Shown one piece after another: positions 12,301-23,719 of a stretch of 64,000 nt of DNA. This stretch comes from Pseudorasbora parva (Eukaryota; Chordata; Actinopteri; Cypriniformes; Gobionidae). The first letter of the stretch is position 1, and every line of letters starts with the position of its first letter. The translations under genes and the position numbers were made by a program. The notes under the pieces are model-generated. The model was not told the origin of the DNA, ran no database searches, and saw only the letters and a program-made list of their open reading frames with translations. Location of the stretch: assembly GCF_024679245.1 (NCBI RefSeq), contig NC_090180.1, positions 13,400,007 through 13,464,006 on the forward strand, in the 5' to 3' direction.

Positions 12301-15300
12301 TTACATTTAAAACAACATTGGATAATGTTCTTTGTAAAAAATTCAATAGCGCACAGATGAAACTATTGAAGTTACACAAGTTCGTTTGTCTTTTTGTAGT
12401 TTAAATAACAAATGACTGCGGTCCCTTTAAGACTCATGGATCCTAAACACTGTTCCTGTTACTCGTTCTTCCTGAACTGTTTGCGACTGTGCTTACGTTA
12501 ATACTCTTCCAGATGTGCACTGATAATTCTTTGAGTGTATTTGACCAATAATAAGCTGGAAAAAGAAGCAAATGTTTGCACTTGTATCATGTCAGAGGCG
12601 GCTTTATTACGGTAGGCTATGTGTGTGCGCTTCAGTTGTGAGCACGAAATCTGCGGGGATTAGTAGAATTAATTTATGTGCAATCCCGCGCGAAATTCAG
12701 ACCGATCACACACTAACACTAACACACTGTCATGAGGAAAAAGTCCAGCAGAACGCGCGTTCGCCGTGCTCAGAGGTTAACCGGGCTGAGTGAGAATATG
12801 CCGGTGTGTGTCAACTCCCTGACGGTCAGAGAAGGAGAGCGCAGCTGGTATCGATACTTTAAAAACTGAGAATCGTATCGTTTCAGATATTCACGTATCG
12901 ATACATATCGAAATATCGATATTTTTGACAACACTACATCCTGTACAAGGAAATTCCGCCCCATCTACGTCAAGCCGACCCATACTCGAAAAAAACTCTC
13001 CAAAACTTGTGAGAAACCGGAAGGGGTATTTTTGACGCAGAAATACTCCATCAAACGTCCAACTTATTTTTTGAAACGGTGTCCATGTTTAGGATGGGAA
13101 TCCAAGTCTTTAACAGTGTAAAAAGCTCAGTATGCATGAAACAGCCTTTCATCCCCCTTTAATGAAAATTGTTCATCAGATACATTATGGGTTTGTTTGA
13201 AAAATATTAAGTTATAACTCATTCAAAGGTTTATGTTCCACTGGGTCAAAAGGTTTTTTTATACATTATAAGGGTGAAGATAAATTATTAAAAATTAAGA
13301 AACTGTTAGCAATGTATTTAAGTTCTTCTAGTTATTGTCTGAAATTCAGAGTATTTCAGTATTTTTATCTCTGACAAACAGGACAGAAGATGGTTGAGTG
13401 GAACCAGTTAGATGTGGCTTCGTTCCTGGATCAGGTCACAGGCTTCCTATCAGAGCACGGGCAGCTGGATGGGCAGTCTAGTCAACCTCCCGCCAAACGT
13501 GCTCGTTCTGTAAGTGTCCCCTTTAAGGTTCCTGAGAAAACATTTGCGTAACTTTTCTTTACGTCGCAATCCTTTATGTGTCTATACAGGAGAGTTTGAT
13601 AGATGCCAGTGAGGACAGTCAGTTAGAGGCAGCCATCCGGGCTTCTCTTCAAGAAACACATTATGAGTCCGCCCAGGAGAAGGCAGAGTCACGCTCGGAT
13701 GATGATTCGGATGCCGAGCCTTTCTCTGACAGCGAGGGCCTGATTTCAGTGGACGGTTCGGATAATGAGGTCGGTGGAGGGGAGGATTCTTTAGATGGAC
13801 ACATCTCTGCAGAGATAGCTCCTCCCACAAGGCCAGACAGCCCAGTCCATCACAGGAAGTCTCCGCACAAAGAGTTGTGCCACAGGAAAGAGGAGAGTAA
13901 GAAGAATCACCTAGAGCCTGTTGGGTTCAGTCACAGTCAGACAGGACAAACAGAGTCCCAACAGCGACTGGGAGAAAACCACAGATCAACATCACACCAG
14001 CCCTCAGAACCTGCCGGCACCAGCACAGCAGATCCAGACGACAACGGTAAATGGCTTTCCTGTTATGTCAGATGTCTGTTTCATCTTTGGGTGAACTTTA
14101 AGCCAACGTAAATTCAGTTCTCTCATTATTTACTCACCCTTGCCTCTTGTTATTCCTGATTTCAGTTATATTTTCCACAGAACATAAAAGGACATTGTTG
14201 AACATGATGGCCGTTCCTGGGAAACTACTAAAATCACAAAATCAGCCTAAAAGTAGTTCATATGACTTTTGCTTTATATTCCAAGTGCTCTAAAGTCAAC
14301 TTTGTGTGAGAAACTTACTGAAATTTAAGTCTTCCCCCGCCAATTAACTAATTTTGAGAATCATTATGACCGCATAGAGACAGTGAGCTGATTGTGAGAA
14401 CCGACGCAATCCTGTTTGTGAATGAATCAGATAAGAACTAGTTGATCAAAATTCCAAATCGGACTGAAAGATTAGGTCACAAACCCGTTTTAACTGTTGA
14501 TTCAGTGATTCAGTCATATGCAGTTTGTGTGCTAACAGCTCACTCAAGAGGGAGATTTTCAGTTATGACTTAGATTCCAGTCTACTTCTCAAGCAAATCT
14601 ATTGGATGCTTGTAGAAGACTTCCATTAGAGCACACAAGTCATATGGCTAGCTTGTGTAGGTTTTGTTTTGTCATTTTTGGAGCTGTCATATATGGAAAG
14701 GAGCTGACCTTCAAACATGTTCTTTTATGTTTTGTAGAAAACCTAACATGCAGGTTTAGAATGACATTTATTGACATGTCACGTTTAAGGATTTGAACTT
14801 TTATACATGGTTATAATATTCAGAGAGAATGTAGTAATAATAAATGTACTAAAACGACTCTGTCCGCAGGTCCAAAGGCCCGCTTAATGCTGCGATATCC
14901 AGATGGCCAGAGGGAACAGATAGCATTGTCTGCTAAAGCTAAACTTATGGTGGGTAAAGCGTTTCACAATTTGTGTAGTTCATAGGTGTCACACTTTTTT
15001 GCCATTGATGACTTATTTCTTGGCATGTAACAGTATCAAATTCATAACAGTATTGAATCACATTACACAAACAGATTTAAAAAAAACTTGAGTGTTGACC
15101 TTTTAATTAAGTTTAATAACTTTTTTCAAAAGACAAAAATAGCCTTTATCATTTAAATACAATAAAACTGTATAAAGTCAACAAATAAAAAAGAACAATA
15201 AAGAAAAATTTTGAACTATTTACCGTAAATACCTTGTTTGGGCTGGCATATTTTGGTATAAGTGTAAACTAATTTTTATTAAAATTTTATTTAATTTTAT

Positions 15301-17561
15301 TAAAATAAATATTAAGATTTTGAGCATCTTTGAATACGTAATCCAGCGTATACAAGAATCAAATCAAATACAAAGATTATACAAAAATCTACATGTCTAA
15401 AAAAAAGTCTAAATCTGTTTTAAAGCGTGTAAATACAGTTTGACTTTCAGTGTTGCTTTGTGGGCCAGGGTATTTCCACATACTATCAGAAAGCAAATTT
15501 GTATTTTCATTCCAGTTAATTTGTAAATTTTAACCGGTTGATGGAAAACACTAGCCTGACGTCGTCATCCTCAGATTCTAGTTAGATTATGAGTCTGATA
15601 CTGCTCCATTGGGCTCTGATTATGGGATGTTTCAACCGAACCAGGAAAGAAAATGCCTCTGTTGCTCTGATGGATTGTAGGTCTATCCAATTGAGTGCAG
15701 AGTAAGTGACATTGAGCGCATAGATGGTTGAGTGATGCATAGTTGTCCACAGTACTCAACTGCACGCATGCGGGAATAAGTAGAAGAAGAAGATGAGTGT
15801 AAACATCTGTGCCGGTGTTGTGAAAAGAATGTAAAAATACACAAAGTACTTACCAACAGAATCATAATTTTTGAGAGAAATAGTAAAGGTGAATGCATAT
15901 ACAAACAACATCTCCGTTTAGTTAACAAATTCAACCCAAGCCCCCGTTGGCGACGTGGATGATTACGTTACTGTTGATCATCTGTCCATCATCGTATAAA
16001 GCCCACCCTGACAATTGAATTGGTCCAAACAGCTCTGGTTGCGCTAGTTGCTCCACAACGGATCAAGTCCAGACCGAACTTCCCTACCTCAAATTTTGTG
16101 GGCAGGGCTAAGTTCGGTTGGCATCCAAGCTAAGAAAAGACGCAATTTGCATAATAAGGTATCTAGAATTATTCACAGTTCAAATGCCCACGATTACAAA
16201 AATGGGCATGTTCATTACCGCAAGTTTAGCTCCTACCAATTTATGTAAGGAATAAGTGACTTCAACAGAGAAAAAATACACACCCGAGGTAGCAATGCCA
16301 TTAACCACGGGCATGCAATATTTGTCTAATAATTCAACTGCCCAGAGTCAATTATTCTGCTTATACTATGGTTATCACACCTCAAAAACACTAATTCACC
16401 TTAAATCAACTACCAAAGTTTGGTACCTGTATTAATGAGGACATGAATGCATGAACGTCATCTCCAAAGCTGCTCTGAGAGTCACTTTATAAGCATATTA
16501 CTGTTTCATTTGACAAAAACTACCATCATGTCATAAACACACAGAAACTTAAAGGCATTCACGGCAGCCCATCAAAATAAAAGTTGGGTTCAACTTGAGA
16601 AATATATTACTGTTTTATAGTAGAATTTAGATACATCTCAATGTAATAATAATACTAACACTAATGTAATAATAATTATTATTGATGTAAATATCCCTAA
16701 AATACAGAAAAAGGTATCATTGGGTTCCAGTTAAAATGTGAACCGTACCCAACCCTAGTCTCTACTAATAACGAAACTGTACGTTTATCTGTTTCAAGAA
16801 CAGAGACGTTATTACATTGCAAGTGAGAAATGTCTTGTAGCTTTTAAGTTGTTAAACTATTTTATAAATTAATCAGAGCAGCGCTGACAACATGTTTCTA
16901 TGCAAGCGTGTGTCTACTGTATGTGTGTGCTTTTGAGTGGGAGAGAACAAGCAGAAGAAGGAGAGTGTGTGCTGTGCATACCATATAAAATGTTATTTTG
17001 TGGCAAGTCGTTGTGGGATTTTTTGGTTCTTTTGCAGTTGTCGGCTGTAAAGACATTTGAAATAACTGTAATCAGTTGGGAAAGTGATATGGAACTGTAA
17101 TGCGTTCAAGACCTGCCTGCAAGCACTTTTGCCGTGCATTTCCCTGAAAATAATTGCACACCTTAGAACGTTCGTCACTCAGTGAGATTCAAGCATTCAG
17201 CAGCCCCGTAGTATAAGTAAACAGAATCAAGGCTAAAAATGGAGGAAAAAAAAACTTGTAACAAGATGTATATAATACATTGTTAAACATGAGGTTTCCC
17301 AGATTTGTTCTAATGAATTTTGTTTTAGTCATGATCTAATGTAAAAACTAAAAAGAACATTTTTACCCTTCATTTTCTTCCTTTGTTCTTTTTTTGTAGG
17401 CACTGGTGAGACACGTTCAGTCTAAGGGATTCCCCAACGAACGCTTCGAACTTGTCACCAACTTCCCCCGCCGAAGACTCGCTCATTTGGACTATGACAT
17501 CACACTGCAGGAAGCAGGACTGTGTCCGCAGGAGACTGTGTTTGTGCAGGAGAGAAATTAG
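3349..17561 (+). CDS. ubxn7: UBX domain-containing protein 7, complete 11-exon gene
   Basis: Coding exons: 3349-3418, 5051-5207, 5304-5371, 8135-8200, 8293-8405, 10142-10288, 10393-10483, 13382-13509, 13590-14046, 14870-14949, 17400-17561. All introns are GT-AG and phases agree, giving 1539 nt (512 codons plus stop; human about 489). UBXN7 links the p97/VCP AAA ATPase to ubiquitylated substrates and to neddylated cullin-RING ligases, for example in HIF1A turnover. Domains in order: UBA at about 10-55 ([18 protein letters not shown]), UAS thioredoxin-like fold at about 135-275 (includes [20 protein letters not shown]), UIM at 288-305 ([14 protein letters not shown], in exon 9), UBX at 433-512. 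The p97-contacting FPR loop is present (NFPRR, residues 480-484). Exon 9 is acidic and serine-rich and more variable. The start is chosen by homology and its strong Kozak context. Nothing suggests a defect. Confidence 0.97.
3419..5050 (+). other. ubxn7: ubxn7 intron 1
   Basis: The intron is 1632 bases. The only feature recognised is a short (TG)n run at about 5019-5037, close to the acceptor. Several overlapping small ORFs here carry no recognisable protein similarity. Confidence 0.6.
5693..7056. mobile_element. Putative hAT-like element in ubxn7 intron 3
   Basis: A perfect 12-base terminal inverted repeat, GATGCACCAAAA at 5697-5708 and its complement at 7041-7052, brackets about 1.35 kb of AT-rich noncoding sequence. 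The outer bases TAGTGATGCACC resemble the ends of fish hAT elements (compare the copy at 42498). The right extremity has decayed and no clear 8-bp target duplication remains. A TTAA-flanked MITE (6498-6987) lies inside it. Confidence 0.5.
6498..6987. repeat. TTAA-flanked MITE family C
   Basis: TTAA at 6498-6501 and 6984-6987 bracket inverted termini: AGGAACATGCTGACTTTTTG on the left, and the complement of AGGAACACACCGATTTTTTG on the right. Both arms continue with GGGACTT. It is 490 bp with no coding potential. TTAA target choice points to piggyBac-type mobilisation. It is nested in the hAT-like element of intron 3. Confidence 0.65.
7078..7980 (+). repeat. TTAA-flanked MITE family A, complete copy
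   Basis: TTAA at 7078-7081 and 7977-7980 bracket termini AGGCACAATATG and CATATTGTGCCT, a perfect 12-base inverted repeat. It is about 895 bp and noncoding. Related copies are the partial one at 1-228 and the one starting at 21830. It lies in ubxn7 intron 3, between the hAT-like element and exon 4. Confidence 0.75.
8490..8700. repeat. MITE fragment in ubxn7 intron 5
   Basis: Contains TTAAAGGAATGTTCCTGGTT near 8625, the terminus of a common fish TTAA-type repeat as I remember it. ORFs on both strands across this block (68 and 79 codons) lack similarity to known proteins and are taken as chance ORFs. Confidence 0.35.
8932..9686. repeat. TTAA-flanked long-hairpin element, family B
   Basis: TTAA at 8932-8935 and 9683-9686 bracket termini AGGACAACT. 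The arms pair for roughly 200 bases: landmarks CACTAACAAGGCTCAAAATA on the left near 9101 and its complement near 9506. A second palindrome sits at the centre (ATGAGATTCCAAGTCACAGT near 9420 and its complement near 9468). The right arm lacks about 25 bases present in the left. A second, truncated copy starts at 63195. It lies in intron 5 of ubxn7. Confidence 0.75.
10972..11340. repeat. MITE with TATATTAGGTGGC termini
   Basis: CCCACTTTATATTAGGTGGC at about 10976-10994 and its complement at about 11317-11334 form a ~20-base terminal inverted repeat around 320 bp of AT-rich DNA. It is noncoding and lies in ubxn7 intron 7. Confidence 0.6.
11560..13162. mobile_element. TTAA-flanked element family D, copy 1, split by a hAT
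   Basis: TTAA at 11560-11563 and 13159-13162 bracket termini with AGGGGGG / CCCCCTT. Interior blocks match the copies at 23720-25658 and 51098-52218: GAGTAGTATTGCATCCTTC, CTTCCGGGAGAAGAGCCCGT, GTGAGAAACCGGAAGG and GTTTAGGATGGGAATC are shared. A 1144-bp hAT is inserted at 11793. No intact transposase is visible. It lies in ubxn7 intron 7. Confidence 0.7.
11793..12936. mobile_element. hAT-type transposon with 8-bp target duplication
   Basis: The element starts TAGTGTTGTCA and ends with the exact complement TGACAACACTA. It is flanked by CATCCTGT at 11785-11792 and 12937-12944, an exact 8-bp target duplication that is the hallmark of hAT insertion. The subterminal regions are rich in ATCGATA motifs (TATCGATATATCGATAC near 11845 and the cluster at 12848-12920), probable transposase-binding repeats. 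It is non-autonomous: no transposase ORF. It is nested inside the TTAA element of ubxn7 intron 7. Confidence 0.85.
14085..14770. repeat. Foldback repeat in ubxn7 intron 9
   Basis: Near 14185 is ACATAAAAGGACATTGTTGA and near 14718 is CAAACATGTTCTTTTATGTT, imperfect complements. The left outer part (TGGGTGAACTTTAAG, TTTACTCACCCT) carries motifs of the GTTCACCC repeat family. It is noncoding. The outer ends are degraded, so boundaries are approximate. Confidence 0.4.
15545..16100. repeat. hAT-like fragment in ubxn7 intron 10
   Basis: Begins with CACTAGCCTGACGTCGTCAT, a motif set I recall from fish hAT derivatives. It carries pieces with no coding similarity on either strand. The rest of intron 10 (14950-17399) is AT-rich and contains nothing I can name. 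Confidence 0.3.
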
Positions 17562-18668
17562 CCCCTCCCATTGTAGATAAACCACACCCCCTTCTATCCT
17601 GTCACTTGTGCCCTAGAAAGACTGAATTGACTGTGCCCTGTTACCACTTGTATTTTTTTTTTTTTTTTTTTAAATAATAAGTCCAGGATACACAGAACAT
17701 TTGGTAGTTCATAGGGAGCGTCCCCTGAGCTGCATTTGTCAACGTATTTATTTACAAACAACTCGGCACATCCCATCCTGTCTGGGTCTGTTTCTTCAAG
17801 ACTGTCCGTGTCCATGAGTTATGCTCATTTTGATATTGAAGTTTAATCCCCAAAAGCTTTTACAGATGGCCTTGATATAAGGAAAACATTGTGTATTATG
17901 TGTATGCAAAGTTTCTAAGGATTGAACATCAGTTCCAAAATGCCTACAGTTCCTGTCAAAATCATTGGAGCAGGTTGGGATCCTGTTGAACATGGGTTCA
18001 GGTGATGAATTGGGGTGGATGCTTATTATTTAGAGGTAAACCCTCACATATCTCATCTGCAGTGTGCAGGGACAAATGGAGTAGAGTGACATTTAGCTAT
18101 AGTAAGTTTCTGTCTCCTTTTTTTATATACTGCATCATTTCCACAAAAAACTGATTCTCAAATATAATCATTGAAACAAAAGGGACAGCTGGTCCACTTG
18201 AGTATTTCTTCAGTAACTTTCTCCTGATTTGTGGCATGATTCTTGTTGGGAACATTGCGGTTCTGAGCCGAATGTTTCAGAGGGTGCTTGAACAAGACTT
18301 GTGTGCCACAGATCTGGTTGTCTTTATATGCATTTAGGGCAACCTTTTATTTTTGCATACAGATCTTAAGTGATTCAGAGTGACAGATTATGAACCGCAT
18401 GAGCACAAGAATGTGTCCACTGGGGGCAGATGAATACTCAAATTAGCTGTAGCAATTTTCTTGTTGATATCTATGTGCGCATTAGTGGCTGTTTCATTTG
18501 CTGCTAATAACTTAAGACTTCCACTGAATTGGAACGGTGCAACCGAGTTATTCACATTAATGAATATCTATTTCTGCAGTTGTCTTAAACAATGATTTAC
18601 ACATGATTTACTTTATAGTTAATGTTAGATAATTCTGTATACATTAAATAATCATTATTTATAAGAAC

Positions 18669-18674
<6 letters not shown>

Positions 18675-18758
<84 letters not shown>
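18675..18758. repeat. (TA)n microsatellite
   Basis: About 84 bases of uninterrupted TA dinucleotides. Confidence 0.95.
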
Positions 18759-18762
<4 letters not shown>

Positions 18763-18889
18763 ATCCTACCATAGGTGTCTTACAACTATGCTGCACATTA
18801 TAATATTTTCAGTGGAAATTCATTGGTTTGTTGGTGTGAGTGATGAGCAGCATCTGAAAAGCTGATTGTTTCATATAAAGGCTGTTTTT

Positions 18890-19110
18890 TAGAGCTCATT
18901 ATCCATCAAAAATATTAAGCAGCAACTGTTCAACTTTGATAATAAGAAATGTTTCTTGAGCGGCATTCAGCATATGTGGATGTTTTCTGAAGGATCATGT
19001 GACACTGAAGACTGGAGTAATGATGCTGAAAATTCAGCTTTGCATCACAGGTATTAAATTACATTTTAAAATATATTTAAATAGTAAACGGTAATTAAAA
19101 AAAAAAAATC
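18890..19110. repeat. Common cyprinid interspersed repeat
   Basis: Carries GAAGGATCATGTGACACTGA, TGATGCTGAAAATTCAGC and TTGCATCACAGGTATTAAA, a block I recognise as very widespread in zebrafish and carp genomes, often in 3'UTRs. No coding content. The identification rests on memory of the family. Confidence 0.55.
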
Positions 19111-19564
19111 ATTATTACTTTTTTTTTTAAATCCCTGTGCTCTTTTATGCTTATCATTAAGGTATACCATAACATCAAACCTTATCTGGGCCTGTAAATA
19201 TCTAGACATTTTTACTCAGTGAAATTTCTATAGTGAATATTATTGTAGTTATGCATAGCTCTAATACCGTATATTTCATCATTTCAAAGTTGCTTTGATG
19301 ACTGAAGTTTGATGGGCAAAGTCAAGAAGTTAGAGTTTGCCTGGAGCAAGAAAACTGCTAAACATTAAATATGATTTAAGGAAAATCTTGAGATCAGACA
19401 AAGGAGGAGAGAAATATCAAATAGCAGGATGCTTCAAGTACAAGATGTGTACCTTCTGAAGATCAATACCTACACCTGAAACATGAGAAACAGCTTCGGG
19501 TTTTAGATTCAGTCCCTTGTGAACAATAAATTAACTGCGTCATAACACCACTGCAGGATAGTGT

Positions 19565-21615
19565 CAAAGTCAAGTCAAAGTTAGCTTTATTGTCAATTCT
19601 GCCACATGTACATTACATACATACATACATACAGAGAGTTGAAATGTTGTTACTCTGAGACCCTTTGAGCGTGCAGTTGACCCTTAACAGTAGACATAAG
19701 AATACAGATAAATATAGTTCAATTGTAAATAAATGCAAACTAAAAGAATGGAGGGGGGGGGGGGGGTTCAGAGGGTTAGAAATCAGTGGAAAAAAAGAAG
19801 GGATGTTGGCAAGGTCCGGAGGGAGTTCAGCTTCCTGACAGCCTGGTGTATGAAGCTGTCCTTCAGTCTGCTAGTCCTCGCCTGGACACTCCGCAGCCTC
19901 CTCCCAGATGGCAGCAGACTGAAGAAGCTGTGTATCAGCTGTGTATCACCTACGATGCAGACTGTTTGCGGGTGAGACGGGTGCTGTAGATGTTCTGGAG
20001 GGAAGGGAGAGAGACACCAATGATCCTCTCAGTTGCTCTCAGTATGCGTTGAAGTGTCTTTCGGCAGGATGCGTTGCAAGTTTGTGAGTGAGCTGTTGAG
20101 GGATGATTGAGTCGAATGCCGAACTGAAGTCTATGAACAGCTAGTGATACCAAAAGTATGACAAAAATATTTTTTGTCCAGATGTGTGAGGGCAGGATGC
20201 GTTGCAAGCGCCATACCACACAGTGATGCAGCTAGCAGAATGCTGGGGGCCGCTGCTCTAGCTCTTCTCAGCTTGCGGAGGAAGTGGAAACGCTGCTGTG
20301 CTTTCTTAGCCAGTCCTGCAGTGTTGTTAGTCCAGGGGAGGTCCTCTGATGTTCACACACATGAACTTGGTACTGCTCACTCTCTCCACAGTTGTGCTGT
20401 TGATGGACAGAGGAGTATGTCGTGTGTGGACTCTCCTCAAGTCAACAACAATCTCTTTCATCTTCTCCACATTCAGTGCAAGATTGTTGTCACTGCACCA
20501 CTCGGCCAGGCGGCTCACCTCGCTTTGTCTCATCGTCTGTAGTTCGTCTCATTTCTGTTGCTGGTGAAACCCGCCACAGTTGTGTCATCCGCAAACTTAA
20601 TGAAAAGGTTGGAGTTGAGTGATGGAGTGCAGTCGTGGGTAAGCAGAGTAAAGAGGGGAAGGCTCAGCACACATACTTGAGAAGCCCCCATGTTCAGTGT
20701 GATGTTGCTGGATGTGTTACTGCCAACCCGTACTGCCTGAGGTCTTCCAGTCAGGAAGTCCAACAGCCAGTTGCACAGAGAGATGTTGAGCCCCAGCTGG
20801 AACAGTTTGTGAGTGAGCTGTTGAGGGATGATTGTGTCGAATGCCGAACTGAAGTCTATGAACAGTGTTCTAATAGTGATACCAAAAGTATTTTTTGTCC
20901 AGATGTGTGAGGGCAGGATGGAGGGCAGTGGCGATGGTGTCATCGGTCAAGCAGTTGGGCCGATATGCAAACTGAAAAGGGTCCAGGGAGGGGGGCAGGA
21001 CAGACTTGATGTGGTGCATGACTAGTCGTTCAAAGCACTTCATGAGGATGGGAGTAAGTGAGACCGGACTGTAGTCATTGAAGCAGGATTGAGACGACTT
21101 CTTCAGCACTGGAATGATGGTGGTAGCCTTTTAGCATGTGGGGTAAGTTGGTAAGTTCCACTGCACAGTCTCTCAATACATGCTCAGGTATGTTGTCAGG
21201 ACCCGGTGCTTTCCGTGCATTGATTCCACTGAGGGATCTCCTCACGCTGTCCGGGGACAGCGTTATCACCTGGTCGCCAGAAGGAGGTGGAGTTTTCTTT
21301 GCAGCGGTGCTGTTTTGTACCTCAAAGCAAGCGAAAAAGGCATATAGCTCATTCAGGAGGGGGATGGTGCTGTCACAGGTCCGGGGTAGGGGCTTGTAGT
21401 CCGTAATGGTCTGAATCCCCTGCCACAGGCTCTGAGTGTCTCTGCTGTCGCTGAAACAGTGGGCTATCTTCCTGGAGTACTATCTCTTAGCCTCTCTGAT
21501 GCTGCGTGACCCTTGCTGTTCTAGATGGCCACCTCATCTCCAGCTCTAAAGGCAGCGTTCCGAACCTTCAGGAGTCTGTACTCTGACTCACACATCATGG
21601 TATTCAGAAACTTTA
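19565..21615 (-). mobile_element. Non-LTR retrotransposon (L2/CR1/Rex1-like) reverse transcriptase relic
   Basis: Read on the minus strand, pieces of a LINE reverse transcriptase appear in order: INARKAPGPDNIPEHVL near 21210, [17 protein letters not shown] near 21040, [16 protein letters not shown] near 20845, [10 protein letters not shown] near 20575 (the YADD-box position, here FADD), and WCSDNNLALNVEKMKEIVVD near 20470. Frameshifts and stops separate them, so it is a pseudogene. The 3' end is at the low coordinates, near TTTATTGTCAATTCTGCCAC at 19585. An internal 128-base insertion (see 20081-20208) and a poly-G run near 19746 are present. Confidence 0.85.
20081..20208. repeat. Internal duplicated segment within the LINE relic
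   Basis: Bases about 20081-20198 copy 20805-20918 of the same LINE (shared GTGAGTGAGCTGTTGAGGGA and TGTCCAGATGTGTGAGGGCA). The insertion is bounded by a direct repeat GGCAGGATGCGTTGCAAG at 20063-20080 and 20191-20208. Confidence 0.8.
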
Positions 21616-21829
21616 AGGTTATTCAGGTCACAAAAAATGAAATGGGCATTGTGCAACCTGCGCATACAAAGTATGTTATGCTGTTACAAAAATCCTGACC
21701 CTCGCATACGCGTAAAAAGTGAAGTACACTTTGGCCTTTAGACAGGATGTGAAAACGTGAACTGGGATCAGAACAACCAAGTAACACTAGAATCAGACAT
21801 TTATGATAACACAACAGGACAACATATAC

Positions 21830-22330
21830 TTAAAGTCACAGTATGTACAACACAGGAGTAGTTTGATGATGCATTGAATGAGCGTGGAATCATGGGAGTT
21901 GTCATCTTTACCTCCACAGTCGATGGAAAGCAATCCAGTGGGACTCGGGGAGAAATCGTGTTAATGGGTGAGCTAATGTAGACCTATTTTAAAGTGTTAA
22001 CTTTACTTTACTTTAATATTAGCCTCTCGTCTCTTTTAGGTCTTAAGGTGGTCGCACACAAGCCTCGAAGCTCAGCTCCACGCAGCATCTCACGCCTTGT
22101 TTTTACTTTCGCCTGTCTCCACTGCGCGAGCCTCCGCTGACTGCGCGCGCTCCTCCCCAAACGGACAAGGCGTTTATACTTGAAGAGCTCGCCTTTGCTT
22201 TTCTTTGAAACGACAGAGGGCGATTCGGAGTAATTGTTCTAGAAACCAACGCGTCGAGAAGAAGTGGGCTAACGTGCACAGCTGATTATATTTATTTTAG
22301 TACATTTCACAAAAATCCACACTACAAAAG
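21830..22330 (+). repeat. TTAA MITE family A, truncated copy
   Basis: Starts TTAAAGTCACAGTATGTAC, matching the left end of the element at 7078, followed by shared blocks (AGTTTGATGATGCA, GAGTTGTCATCTT, a degenerate GATGGAAAGCAATC). The right terminus is not found. The stretch from about 22040 on is GC-richer and unclassified. Confidence 0.55.
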
Positions 22331-22739
22331 AATCGTGTAACACTCATTAAACCTTGGCTTGATATTATTACTTGTGACATGAGAACAAAATGTGCACTAA
22401 ATTAACGATCTCTTAAATGTTTCCTAATTTCACTAAACTTTAATGTTGTGATTTATTTATTTATTTGCTTAAACATGGATCTTTATTTTAAATGGCTTAT
22501 TTCTGCTTTTGTAGGCTCATTCAGTAAATATAAGCACCTAATGTGCAAACTGGGGGCCGGTGTGATGAGACGTCATGCTCGGCTAGATTCGCCGAGAACT
22601 CGTTCATCTTCGGATGCGGAGCTGTGCGCGGAGTTACAAAAAATGTGTATTATTTTGTTGTATAGTAATATTTTTGCAAATATTTCTTAAAAATATCAAT
22701 GATATTTGTCCACTGGAACGATCACTTTAAATTGAAAAC

Positions 22740-22890
22740 GGTTTACATAAAGCAATTATATTTCAAACAGATGGAATTAGAAACACAGGCCTGCCCCTAA
22801 TAAAAGCCTGCTTCAAATAAAAGCCGGTTCCCATCGGCAGTTAAGGTAAATAAAGGCCCCGGACTTTATTTGAGGAATTACGGTATGTAA
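22740..22890. repeat. Small MITE-like repeat
   Basis: Contains AATAAAAGCCTGCTTCAAAT and CGGACTTTATTTGAGGAATT, a motif combination seen repeatedly in fish genomes as I recall. Noncoding, boundaries approximate. Confidence 0.3.
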
Positions 22891-23164
22891 TATGCAAGTT
22901 TAATTCTTAGTTTGATCAAGTTTCATTTCCATGGAATCCCAAAGGTGAAAATAGAATGTGGCAGCAGCTAAAAATTAAGTATAAAAACAATTCAAACAGG
23001 TAAAGATTTAAGCATAACATTTTTAGATTATATTTAGGTTGACTTTACAAATATTTGATATATTAAATAAATATCATTCTAAGATCTTTTCCCATAATTA
23101 AATCATGTTCTCTGATCCAGTTACATTTATTAATTAGGGTATTGAAAATAACATTTGATTTCTA

Positions 23165-23475
23165 CTCAGGCCAGCCAACAGATAGAAGCTTGCAAAACAC
23201 CAGCACCACTGACAGATGAAGAGGAGACGGAGGAAGAATATTCAAATCTAACAGGGAAAAGAATAACGTATTTGTAAGAAATAAAGATGAGCATAATAAT
23301 ATGTGTTTATTTAACAGCTGTGGTGGTGGTTACGGCACATATCTCAGACTACCCAGCCATCTGGCATCCTTCCTTACAGTAATCCATTTTTAGAAAGTGC
23401 GATGATGGGAATATACGTGTTATCAATGCATCCAACCACTGGAAATCCTAAAGGAAATTCTAATTGTTAGGTTAC
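23165..23475. pseudogene. PIF/Harbinger transposon relic
   Basis: On the minus strand 23387-23460 reads FPLGFPVVGCIDNTYIPI. This matches the GCIDGTHIPI block around the first catalytic aspartate of HARBI1-type transposases; a GTAAGG donor-like sequence follows. On the plus strand, directly convergent, an exon-like piece after a CAG acceptor (23169) encodes an acidic tail with DEEETEEEYSNLTGKRI, then TAA and AATAAA near 23279. Harbinger elements carry a second, Myb-like protein gene, and this tail could be part of it (inference). Both pieces are isolated remnants. Confidence 0.5.
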
Positions 23476-23719
23476 TTCTAGAGGTTTAGCAAGTGAATGT
23501 CAGGATCCTGTATAAAATAAGGACATGCCATTTCTGTCACTTGATAAAATAGGCAGAATGAAAGGTTGTTCCTGCACTCCCAAGAATGCTTTTCTTACTT
23601 TAAAATTTGAAATTCGTCTTGTTTCCTGGTTATTTTGCTGGTTGTGCAAATGATCTGCCAAGTGAGGTAAGAAAAATAATCTTTTTTCTATTTGCATTAA
23701 GATAATTTTGTTTTGTTTT

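Larger units (their letters stand above)
17562..19530 (+). other. ubxn7: Probable ubxn7 3'UTR
   Basis: No gene occurs after the stop until a canonical AATAAA at 19525-19530. The stretch contains a T-run near 17651, a long (TA)n tract at 18675-18758 and an interspersed repeat at about 18890-19110. Long 3'UTRs are usual for this gene in vertebrates. The exact end is not provable from sequence alone. Confidence 0.45.

Noticed and set aside
13582..13830. 82-codon minus-strand ORF
   Set aside because: Shadow of ubxn7 exon 9 on the opposite strand.
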